Source: Echinostoma caproni
Taxonomy: Eukaryota; Platyhelminthes; Trematoda; Plagiorchiida; Echinostomatidae
NCBI GenBank assembly: GCA_900618425.1
Contig: UZAN01047783.1
Span: forward strand, 13,836-25,596
Length of the DNA: 11,761 nucleotides
Direction: 5' to 3'
Numbering within the stretch: position 1 is the first letter of the stretch; the number at the start of each line of letters is the position of its first letter. Position numbers and translations under genes: made by a program. Positions 1 through 7,769 of this stretch are shown here, in pieces. The notes beneath the pieces were generated by a model, which saw only the letters and a list, made by a program, of their open reading frames with translations, searched no databases and was not told where the DNA came from.

Positions 1-428
1 ATATATCAAACATTTACTCAATTACATACATGTTACTTATAAGTAGCGTCATACGTTCATCAGATTCCACATGAAAACGACACTGATAAGTTAAAAAATT
101 TCAGGAGTCCTGGTGTGATATAAATATCCCGTTCCCATAAGTTGTTTTACCTTGTCGAGTCTAAGTGCGATGCAATACCAAAAAAATAATGATCAAAACA
201 AAAAGTAATGCTAGTTGCAATGCAGTTAATTACATTTTGTCATTTAAGTATTGAAAATCATAATTTCGTATATTGTTTGTTTTGTTTTAATACTTTAGTT
301 CCACTTGTTTGGCAAAATAATTCTGTTGTTGCTTCTAGCTACCTCTAATTTATTGAACTAACATTGATTAAATACACAATTTCTATGCATTTTTTGTTTA
401 ATTCTACCAATCTATTAGATTTCTAGTT
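1..428. other. AT-rich non-coding stretch
   Basis: I see no gene here. The sequence is AT-rich with many short T runs and no open frame that resembles protein. If the plus-strand exon at 1334-1421 belongs to a gene that starts further left, this would be one of its introns; otherwise it is intergenic. Confidence 0.6.
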
Positions 429-441
429 AGCTGAGTCAGCT
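429..441. promoter_or_regulatory. Perfect 13-bp palindrome with a TGAGTCA core (AP-1/Maf-like site)
   Basis: AGCTGAGTCAGCT is a perfect palindrome around the central G. It contains TGAGTCA, the AP-1 (TRE) core, and its inner 11 bases GCTGAGTCAGC match the centre of the Maf recognition element (MARE), which is established knowledge for animal bZIP factors. It lies 8 bp outside the left arm of the inverted-repeat element. Function is inference from the motif alone; no promoter or transcription start is visible nearby, so it may be chance or an element boundary. Confidence 0.2.
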
Positions 442-448
442 GTTTGGA

Positions 449-728
449 GTATCAAACTTGGATTAGCCCATTCGATTGTTCAGAGGCACCGGCACCCTTG
501 ATGGTCTTGGGTGTGGATTTCACTCCTTGGGAGATCGTCAATTCCCCACGAGATAATGCATTCAAATGCGATGGATATGTTTGTGATAACCAACAAAGAG
601 CACTGGGCAGCTGTTTCGTTCTGTTTGGGACTCGTCAGCAGTTCATACTTTGTGTCTCTGTCAGGACAAGACCATCAAGAGTGCCTGCTGCCTCTGAACA
701 ATCGAATGGGCTAATCCAAGCTTGAGAC
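449..728. mobile_element. MITE-like inverted-repeat (fold-back) element, 280 bp
   Basis: The left arm 449-509 and right arm 667-728 are reverse complements with only a few differences. A 32-bp core is perfect (457-488 pairs with 689-720), and after a small indel the match resumes through a second block containing TTGATGGTCTTG. The spacer 510-666 encodes no recognisable protein, so the element would be non-autonomous. I did not find a convincing target-site duplication, so the outer ends are uncertain by several bases. A degenerate hammerhead ribozyme on the minus strand occupies part of the spacer. It could be a MITE, or a tail-to-tail duplication of part of a SINE that brought the ribozyme with it. 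Transcribed, it would fold into a long hairpin. Confidence 0.65.
599..645 (-). ncRNA. Degenerate type I hammerhead ribozyme (Sm-alpha-like)
   Basis: Read on the minus strand, the core CTGACGA (638-632) and GAAA (617-614) are both intact. Stem II is GTCC...GAAC (631-618), with one C-A mismatch. Stem I pairs TGAACTG (645-639) with CAGTGCT (605-599), giving five of the six expected pairs. Stem III is minimal, as in Sm-alpha ribozymes. The expected cleavage triplet NUH is GCC (608-606): the U at 16.1, normally essential, is C. The layout (short stem I, GUCC/GGAC stem II, tiny stem III) follows the Sm-alpha SINE hammerheads of schistosomes, as I know that family. I infer an inactive or very weak descendant. 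The many matching positions make chance unlikely, but no folding program was run. Confidence 0.55.
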
Positions 729-756
729 TCTGAATTGATTTAGCCATTTGCACAAG

Positions 757-905
757 GTGATAACCGTCGACCGTGTAGCTCGGGGGTAAGGGTTTGAAGT
801 CCCGACCCGACTGATCGCGGTTCGAACCCTGACAGGGACTCAAGAGGTACGCATTGCTAACGAGTCCTCACTCAACTGTGTTTATAGGGCATCCTGGTCG
901 CCATA
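757..905 (+). mobile_element. tRNA-derived SINE remnant with B box and hammerhead-like decay
   Basis: An A-box-like TAGCTCGGGGGTAAG (776-790) is followed about 29 bases later by a clean B box, GGTTCGAACC (819-828). This is the internal RNA polymerase III promoter layout of tRNA-derived SINEs. It is not a working tRNA: the bases around the T loop do not form the five-pair T stem, and no cloverleaf closes. Downstream, ACGCATTGCTAACGAGTCC (849-867) lines up with the region of Sm-alpha SINEs that carries the hammerhead core (CTGANGA-GTCC), here altered to CTAACGA and lacking a GAAA partner. The element starts about 30 bases after the inverted-repeat element ends. Both boundaries are approximate. 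Confidence 0.55.
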
Positions 906-1333
906 TCTTTCCCTAATTTTGGTACACAGTTCACTGCTAGGTCGGTTGGAATTTTTGACGAGTTTCTTCCCTTTTTGCAGTCAAATTCGGTAATGTTTGC
1001 ACATATACATACATTCGACAAAAATGTCACTAGGAGCCGTGAGATATCACTGTTAAAAATATCCTGGTGATGATCCGAAAGATGTTTGTCTCGGAATTAA
1101 TTAAAGATTTTTTTACTTGACAAATTTTTTTAGGCGCCTCTATAGCTCTCGGTAAACTCGTCCGCGCACGTATATCAGTTACGCTTGGGCCGTCGAGTTT
1201 CCTGGTTACTGTGCGTTCATATTTCACATCTTGTTCCGCTGATCTCTCGATTTTATTGTATGTAATATGAAAAGTGATACAGTTTATAGTTTCAGCTCTT
1301 GTTCTTTTTGTTTTCCTTTTTCCATTTCGTCAG
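906..1333 (+). other. Probable intron 3' part with strong polypyrimidine tract and acceptor
   Basis: No coding sequence is recognised. The last 45 bases are strongly T/C-rich (about 1290-1331) and end in CAG at 1331-1333, a textbook 3' splice site for the plus-strand exon that follows. Short open frames in this stretch show no protein-like composition. The matching 5' donor was not identified; it may lie outside the window. Confidence 0.5.
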
Positions 1334-1421
1334 GACACAACCAAACCCCATTTTTCATGACCCAGACGACGATGTAAAGAAGGACGACACACCCATATGG
1401 AAGAAGCAGAAGTTAGCCTGA
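1334..1421 (+). CDS. Putative last coding exon of an unidentified plus-strand gene
   Basis: After a long polypyrimidine tract and CAG, the exon begins with one base completing a codon (phase 2). It then reads 28 residues ending ...DDDVKKDDTPIWKKQKLA before TGA at 1419-1421. The composition is a charged tail, an acidic Asp cluster followed by Lys-rich sequence, which is typical of a cytosolic C terminus. It is not a low-complexity artefact of the DNA. No domain is complete in so short an exon and I do not recognise the protein. Upstream exons were not found between 1 and 1333, so the preceding intron would be long and would contain the repeats at 449-905. The gene would run convergently towards the minus-strand RIM-BP gene. 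An RNA read spanning the 1333/1334 junction would settle it. Confidence 0.45.
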
Positions 1422-2377
1422 TCCCACTCTCTGTCCTCCCTTTCGACTCTGGGATCACTCACTCACTCATCCATTCACGCGCTTGTTTAGTTCCCGCACA
1501 CACACATTGACGCACAGGCTCAGGAATCTCCACCCCTTCTTTCGGTTGATGATACCCAGAATGTGTGACAAAATACATGTACATACATAATTACTGCTTT
1601 TTCGATAAAAAAGGGCTTAATAGGGTTGGGAGAGTAGGGCAAGGAATATGGTGGGATGTTGAATAGAAGAGAGAAAAAGAGCGAGAGAGGAGCGCGAAAA
1701 GTGAAAAAAGAAAAACGGTTGCAAAGCAGAGTTGTGTACATACATTGGTGGTTCTGTCCTCTTTAATCTTTTCTCTGGTTATCACAAATGGTGATCACGA
1801 ATTGTTATCATGGATAATGTAATTTTTCAACAGACGACAGTGCAAGTTTTTACGATACGCGTAGCTTGTGCAAAGCATCGGGTTGGTAAATCGAGGTTTT
1901 TAGTAATTGGTCGATTCCGACAGATGGGTTCAGTCGGGTGACATTCTTCGATGAACTCTTCCCCTTGTCTGTCATTCGCGTACTCACTCACATGATTGAT
2001 ATATACGCGCGTGTGATAAATACCTCCGTAAGTGTCACATCACAGCGCTAACGGTAATTCTACCAGTGGCCGTGGGATTATAAAAATAAGGAAGCATGAA
2101 TTGTGAGTTGAAACATGGACAGACCATCACAGTTGCTGTGCGGTTGAGGTTAGGGCTGAGGGTTCAGTGGTAGTGATTTCGGTGGAGGTGGACAGTCATT
2201 ATAAAGTGAGGCAGTACTAACAACAAACCAGTCTCACCACTGACTGTCGTGTCGGACTGTCAGTCACGTTTTTCATTGTGGTCATGAAATAATGCGTGAT
2301 AAAAATGTTTCTTCTGCCTAGTTGTGTTTGAATGTCTGTTATTTTTTGTACACAAGGCAGTGGTGATTATTAAAATC
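1422..2377. other. Non-coding: probable 3' UTR and intergenic or intronic DNA
   Basis: No gene is recognised. Directly after the TGA at 1421 the sequence is C/T-rich with CACTCACTCACTCAT (about 1456-1470) and a short CA run near 1496-1505, plausible for a 3' UTR. I see no close AATAAA on the plus strand; the nearest usable variant is ATTAAA at 2369-2374, almost 1 kb away. The purine tract at 1661-1716 is listed separately. Open frames on the minus strand opposite that tract only reflect its pyrimidine-rich complement. Confidence 0.5.
1661..1716 (+). repeat. Purine-rich low-complexity tract
   Basis: This is about 56 bases of nearly pure A/G on the plus strand (GAAGAGAGAAAAAGAGCGAG and onward), broken only by a few pyrimidines. 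The complement is a C/T tract that could be mistaken for a polypyrimidine tract on the minus strand, but no coding exon follows it there. It is simple sequence with no assigned role. Confidence 0.7.
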
Positions 2378-2782
2378 TTAAAGATGTCTGCCCTTGACGA
2401 TGTGTATGTGTGAGCATAAAAGATTGACTGATGAACGAGCTCTTGTGGGCGGGCACATGGTTTTCAAGGCAATTGGGGATAGAAGGGAATGGGCGATATC
2501 CAGTGGTAGTTCGTGCCCCCAAACTCTGACCTCATACGTATGCATAATGGGATTGAAACCTGGACTTCGCGATTGAGCTGAGGGGGTCAATCGGTTTCTA
2601 TTTGAACAGGCCACGTATAGTCGACCGTCGTCTTTGATTCGAGCCGGGCGCTTCCTCGCTGGGATAAGCGGAATCTGACGGGAGACCTTTGTCAATTGTT
2701 TGTGCTCCTCGATAACCCGCGTAGGCAGATGGTATTCGTTTGTTCTGTGAAAGTGAACGGGTGGAAGGATGTCAGTTTTCAA
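2378..2782 (-). mobile_element. Probable interspersed-repeat fragment with a spurious open frame
   Basis: An open frame of 134 codons runs on the minus strand, but its product has no domain, and its Arg/Pro/His-rich composition is typical of translated non-coding repeat. On the minus strand, GGTTTCAATCCC (2560-2549) resembles a RNA polymerase III B box and is preceded by CTCAGCTCAATCGCG, which resembles the A-box/D-arm region of a tRNA. Downstream, TATGAGGTC...GCACGAAC has a loose resemblance to a decayed hammerhead core. The segment is more GC-rich than its surroundings, which suggests an insertion. The alternative, a real exon of the RIM-BP gene, is less likely because neither its ends nor its composition fit. 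Confidence 0.3.
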
Positions 2783-3841
2783 ATATACCTTGGGACTGCA
2801 AATAGTTTACCATAAAGACCCTCGTTTAACCAATGGAATCCAGACAATAATACGTTCTCGTACTTTTGCTGTAAAACTGCACCAAAGTGCTTGTTGGTGT
2901 TGTGAGGGATTGGGTTCGTGTGTTGTCCCCCTTCTCATTGAGTTTTCTATTGTATTAAACTGTTCTCTGTTTTATATGTAACCAATATACATTCCAGTGT
3001 GTTCATGACGAAACTTGGATAATGGTAAACAAATCAACTAACTGCCGTTTCAAGCACGGGTTGGTTCGACTATTTTGAGATGCAGAAAGCTGGTCCGTTT
3101 GACCATCGGCTGATATTCATCCGTTTCCGGCAGAAATAAGTACTGTTTTTCTGTGGTCTATTTTGAAATATCGGATAGTTGTACATTATGTTGCTTAACT
3201 TTACTCAATTTTGGTGAGTGTGACTTAACCGCGAAACGTCGATCATTCACTGTCAACTGGATAAATGAAGTCTAGCATTTTATGTGAACTGGGATTGTGG
3301 CGACCTTCAATTAAACGTAACTTTTTTCAAGCATGCCTATGGCCGGATTGATCGATTGGCTGGTGTTGCCTGCTATCACATGTGCACGCACCCAGGCGAA
3401 ACGAACTCACTCTAATGACAATGTCAATTTGTTTCAGCGAATCGAATGTCCGTATTGAACTATCCGCAGTCACGTACCCCGCACGTGGATTTCATGTAAC
3501 GCCTGCGCTTGCTCATACGTTTGGTTTTGTGAACCACTGGTGTGTTGATGCGCTGCTTGCTCATGGGTCTGCAGACCGCCTGCGCGTATGTTTACACACT
3601 GCAAATAGATGAACCACTTAATTCACTGCATATTTATCTACCTCTTTAGACGGAAAATCAGTTTTCTTCATAAATTGGTGTTGCCATCCAGTCATTAATC
3701 CCTTAAGATAAAGTATTTCGGTAATACTTAGTCGCTTAGTACTGGAATCGATTGATTTCCCCTGTCATTAATCACTCTGCTGTCATGGTCTGTTAAGGAG
3801 TTAGTTATTCATTCAGTTATATTGTTTATATCCATGCTTAC
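2783..3841. other. Non-coding: intron or 3' flank of the RIM-BP gene
   Basis: This lies immediately downstream, on the minus strand, of the last recognised RIM-BP exon and begins with the donor GTAAGC (3841-3836). If the donor is unused, the frame continues for ten residues (VSMDINNITE) to a TGA at 3811-3809, making the exon terminal. No minus-strand AATAAA (TTTATT on the plus strand) lies close to that stop. A plus-strand open frame at 3382-3612 has no recognisable features and overlaps nothing with splice support. No other gene is seen. Confidence 0.5.
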
Positions 3842-4195
3842 TTGATGACCGTCATTCATCTCTGGGGGAAATCCGGGAAGGTCACTATCATCCATCCCGT
3901 TATCTCTGCTCCATTGTGCCGCGTATCTATCAGGGTAACCTCCTGGATGTTCGGCAGAATCACGTGGAACGCTCTGATGCTGGGAATCCATCGAAGCAAA
4001 ACGACTGGAAGTTGGTGGAGAGCATCCGGCTTGCGCTGAGTAGGGTCCCGTATTGGCGTTCCTCGGAGTCCTCTCAGAGTTCGGACCGATACCATAAGGG
4101 TCGTCTGGACGGCGTGTGGCTGGGACTGGAGCCCCTCCACGAGCCTGGGGTGGCATTCGACTTGGGGCATCATAGCCGAAACCACGTTCCATTTG
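3842..4195 (-). CDS. RIMBP2: RIM-binding protein, exon e: disordered C-terminal tail
   Basis: The exon encodes 118 residues, starting QMERGFGYDAPSR and ending PEMNDGHQ. It is rich in Pro, Gly, Arg, Ser and Asp with no folded domain, so it is probably a disordered tail after the third SH3. The acceptor is preceded by TTTTATTCACTGCGGTCAAGCAG. Because this is AAGCAG, cutting at the first AG (exon start 4198) would add one Gln without changing frame. The donor is CAA|GTAAGC, phase 0. It joins in frame to the exon at 5867-6178. Assignment rests on frame continuity, similar composition and consensus splice sites, not on homology: the tail is not conserved in vertebrate RIM-BPs, which end soon after the third SH3. 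It may be internal, or terminal if the donor is skipped and TGA 3811-3809 is used. Confidence 0.75.
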
Positions 4196-5866
4196 CTGCT
4201 TGACCGCAGTGAATAAAACAGTCACATACCGACTGAGTGTTATAGTTTACGGTTGACAATAATTCTCAGATATTTGAACAAATCACACGAATGAAAGGGC
4301 CAGTGCATTTCATTGATGCACCAGATTCGTATCAGATAACAGTCTACCGATATCACGTGAATATCGTAAACGGAGTGTGGGGATGAAAGAGATCGAATTT
4401 GAGTTGCCAAACGTATTGCCTGAATACTGCTAGCACTGATGTCCTTTGAAATTTGATTAGGTAACGCTAACTTGTCACTGAGGCAGTGAACCTTGCAAGC
4501 ATCTTATATGTGATATATTCATACCTATCCATTTTGTACGGTTAGAAAGGCAAGATCCGGTCTTTTGACGAAAAGTCAAAGGTTCACAGAGCCTTTTTAA
4601 ACCCATTGTTTCACAAAGTTAGTTATCCGTCCGGGTCTTATATTTCTACTGCAGTTTTCCGAATTGTCAGTCGACGTAGTTCTCTTGGTATTATAAACCG
4701 CCTCATTCATTTTCAGTGATCGATGGGGTCACAGATGAAAACCTGGATGCTAACTAAGCAATGGGTTCACAGAAAAACAATCTCTTTTGCATGGTAAAGC
4801 AATTGTTTGGGTGATGTTGGGATCGTGCGAAACGAAAGTATTTTCGTCCATTTGCTTGGTCTCTGACGGACTGGTTTGCTGTGCCGCTGGCCTGAGCACC
4901 GTCAAAAGTATTCAACTTATCGCAGAAAAAAAAAATAATTTATGCTGTCTCAAAATATCGATCAGGATGGGCGTTATTCAATAAAAATCAAACGAGCTAA
5001 ACCCAGGTTGGGCTTTATTCCAATGGTAGGTTTAATTGAGGCGTTCCCTGGGGCTATTACTGATTCAGTTCAGTTACCAGGCAGTTAGTCATTTATATCA
5101 GATTTCTGTTTCTAGATGTCTTTCTTCTATCGTTAAACTGTGAACCACGCTCCACTTGATATCTTTAATTTCAAAAGAAACCAAGTTCACTAGATTGGAT
5201 CCTTACGTTGATGATCCTCTACCCCTTTTAGTGTCTTGAATATGGATTTTGCCGTCTATGCTGTAAGTTACCTAGTAATAAAATAGGCTTGTCGGTGGTA
5301 GAGATTACCTAATGACAATTTTATGCAAAATGACCGTTTTCGATCAACGTAACTGGTGACGAATATTTTTCGAGCTTTATTAGAAGAACAAATAAACTAC
5401 GTTTACTAAAATTTACTGCTCCAACGTATCCGAAGTTCGTGACTTTGGACCTGACACCAACATTGGTCTACATGGTTGAAGCTTCAGGTCGATCCCGTAC
5501 AACAAGGTCGGATTTCTTATTGTTCACGGGTCAAGTAAACCCCCATTTCCGTTTTTAGGCCTGAACAAGCCAGATGATTGCGTTTCTCAAGTCTACTGTA
5601 TTTTTATCAGTGGCTTACTTCGCATTCATCTATAGCATAGCAGAGCAAGTGCAAGTTTGCTGATCACAATCACCACACATCCTCTTCCAAATACCCTGAT
5701 CAAAGATGTAACGTTGTCTACCACCTGGTTTGCAGGAGGTACCTGTATGCAAGGACTACATCTTAGGGATCTTATGACTGAACTAACCTTGTTTCAGTTA
5801 CCTGTACAATAAAAATATTACTTATGAGCATGCAAAAGAGAGTGGAAACGGTCCATAGATTCTCAC
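4196..5866 (-). other. RIM-BP intron, 1.67 kb
   Basis: It is bounded on the minus strand by GTGAGA (5866-5861) and AAGCAG (to 4196). Both flanking exons are in phase 0. The body is AT-rich with no coding sequence recognised. Small hairpins are present, such as TTTGAC/GTCAAA around 4564-4581 and GTGCAT/ATGCAC around 4302-4321; these are common sizes for chance. A plus-strand open frame at 4787-4984 has no supporting features. Confidence 0.75.
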
Positions 5867-6178
5867 CGGATTCGGCTCAGATGGTATCGACGGGGCTTGA
5901 GGACTGACTCTGCCTGTTTTATAGCCCCTATCCTCATACGGTTTTGTCACTCGAGCTATGGAATTCTGACTACCACGGGTTCGTTGGTCACGCATCAACA
6001 ACGGTCGAGATGAGTTGGTTGAACTTGGAATTGGCCCAGAACCACTGGGTAGTTCACGTAGAAAATTGGATGGAACCAGACCACGACGACCATCGGCTGT
6101 CTCTCCGGCATAGAAACCATCTTCATCCATCTCTCCGTAAACCGTGATATGATCTCCCGTGCGGAAAGAAAGTTCCAT
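5867..6178 (-). CDS. RIMBP2: RIM-binding protein, exon d: most of SH3 domain III
   Basis: The 104 residues open with MELSFRTGDHITVYGEMDED, then GFYAGE and GLVPSNFL, completing the SH3 begun in exon 9645-9980. This is the third SH3 of RIM-binding proteins. It keeps the family's GEMDEDGFYxGE block, where most SH3 domains have Trp-Trp after the acidic turn, and the GLVPSNF strand. In the family this domain binds proline-rich motifs of RIM and of presynaptic voltage-gated calcium channels at the active zone. The rest (about 61 residues) is Ser/Pro/Arg-rich linker. The acceptor is TTTCCCTGTCTATCCGACCAG|ATG and the donor CCG|GTGAGA, both phase 0. The opening Met is internal: the frame continues from the upstream exon, and the junction ADAE|MELSF restores the family's N-x-D-x-E-x-E-L-x-F pattern. 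Confidence 0.93.
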
Positions 6179-6984
6179 CTGGTCGGATAGACAGGGAAAT
6201 TGAAGTTGTCGATAGTGCATGCCAGATCGAAGAATGAGCAACGGATTAGAAAAAAGAAAATTTTCGGATGACGAGTTCCATAGAAACATTAGGAGAATAG
6301 AAAATCAAAAGCACCGAAGTCTGTTTTTGATCATAGTTATACAGATAGGGGAAAGAGTTATGGTGTGATCGCGTTGATTGGTGACTAGAAAACGGTGTCC
6401 ATTTTGTCAAGAAAAACAGTTATTCGATGAACGGGAACAGAAATGAAGCACGCTAGTTTTGGAGTAGAATCGAAACGAACCATTTCCATTTTACATCATG
6501 TGCCAAAAATATAAAAAGCGGATTTCGAACTATAAACAAAGATGCGGATCTGTTAGGATGGATTTGAAACCGGTTGTCGACTGGTCCAATTGCACTGGGT
6601 GCCTAGTGGTATCCGTGCCACATTACCAGTTATACGTTTGAGATAGATAGGTGAATGGAAAAGGTTCCTTTTCGCAGTATATCTTCCATCCGGTCTGTTC
6701 CTGTTATCACAGAATATCAATGCTTCAGGTTCCTCGTTAGACTAAAAACCTTGACACAAATGAAATGAGAATAAACCGGACGAATAGTTTACCCTCATGA
6801 AAGTGAAATATCGCACAACTGTGTCATACGCTATGAGGATCATCATTCATGCGATGGCACCAACCCAACTGAAGACACCCTCCAAACCCATTAGCGGAAT
6901 GCTACCAGACTATCTCCTAAAATGAAGAGAATCTGATCAGATTGGCTAACTATAGCTGTACACTTTACAACCATATATTTTCAG

Positions 6985-7110
6985 GTATATGGTGGATATA
7001 CCAATTATGCTTGCGTTCTACCTCTGAGGTCCCGGGTTCGATCATCAGATGAGTCGATGGTTACGCACCACTGATGAGACCCGGCCACTGCGAAAATAAC
7101 TATCCAATAC
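6985..7110 (+). mobile_element. tRNA-derived SINE remnant with hammerhead-like core
   Basis: GCTTGCGTTCTACCTCTGAGG (from 7009) leads into GTCCCGGGTTCGATC (7029-7043). Together they resemble the anticodon arm to T arm of a tRNA, with B box GGGTTCGATC (7034-7043); the A box is badly decayed. After the B box, TACGCACCACTGATGAGAC (7062-7080) and CGAAAA (7091-7096) give the hammerhead core words CTGATGA and GAAA at about the expected distance. However, stem II does not pair (GACCC...ACTGC), and neither a stem I partner nor a cleavage triplet is evident. The order B box, ACGCA, CTGA/CTAA core is shared with the copy at 757-905, so I infer the same SINE family. It is inactive, with approximate ends. 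Confidence 0.5.
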
Positions 7111-7730
7111 GACCGAACCTTTCAGTTCATATTGCGTACACGATAGATGAAGAAGCTACAACATAATGCTATCGATGCAAGGCAAAACACGTCAGTATAG
7201 CCAACGGAATTCCTTCGACTGTCAACTTCGCCTTTTTTACAAATTCGGCTTTCCCATAGTTAACAATCGGCCTAAATTCAACTATTGGATGCCCATTGGC
7301 AGATACACCATTTGGATAACCAGAATCGTAGTTGTTTACGATCTGGAAGGGCTATTCAGTGAAATGAAGCGGATGGCATCCTTAAAATCCACTTGTAAGG
7401 TGTTAATTGCCCCGTCCTCCCCACTTGGATCGACAAATGCATGCTGAGAGAATTTGACAGTTCTTCACAGTATTTGACTTCAAGCTCCTCTCTTCTGTTC
7501 ACAGTGGTTTTCTCTGCACCGCCCCTGATGGGCGTTTGCAAAGCGAACTAAGTGGATAGCTTAGGGTAGTACCCAAGGATGAGTTGCTTGTTAGGAATCG
7601 TCGACACTACATGTCCACACTATCAGTTAGTATACGACATGACTGTGTAGGATTATCAATCATACAGACTTAGCAGTTGGCTTCATATCAGCACGTGTCA
7701 TTCAATTTATTCATTTACAGCACCGTTGAA

Positions 7731-7769
7731 CGTATATATACGTATATATACGTATATATATATATATAT
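7731..7769. repeat. CGTATATATA minisatellite running into a TA tract
   Basis: Three exact tandem copies of CGTATATATA (7731-7760) are followed by TATATATAT. This simple repeat within an intron is likely length-polymorphic. It contains TATA-like strings, but there is no sign of a promoter. Confidence 0.9.

Noticed and set aside
773..835. tRNA gene suggested by A and B boxes
   Set aside because: The T stem does not pair and no cloverleaf with an acceptor stem forms; the downstream tail looks like a SINE.
1520..1785. Minus-strand frames rich in Phe, Leu and Ser that resemble membrane segments
   Set aside because: They are the complement of a purine-rich low-complexity tract, which produces Phe/Leu/Ser codons automatically.
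3034..3069. Short minus-strand terminal exon (SNQPVLETAVS, then TGA) after ...CAAAATAG
   Set aside because: The pyrimidine tract is weak, only 11 residues are encoded, and nothing supports it beyond a compatible phase.
3842..4203. Plus-strand frames opposite the tail exon
   Set aside because: They are antisense shadows of the GC-rich minus-strand exon, which has splice sites and frame continuity.
4564..4581. Hairpin TTTGAC/GTCAAA as a terminator or regulatory stem
   Set aside because: A six-base stem in intronic DNA of a eukaryote is expected by chance.
7166..7447. Plus-strand open frame of 93 codons as a gene
   Set aside because: It lies inside a RIM-BP intron, has no recognisable domain, and shows no splice or conservation signal.
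7731..7769. Tandem repeat as a CRISPR array or promoter TATA region
   Set aside because: The units are contiguous without spacers, and it is a TA-type simple repeat in an intron.
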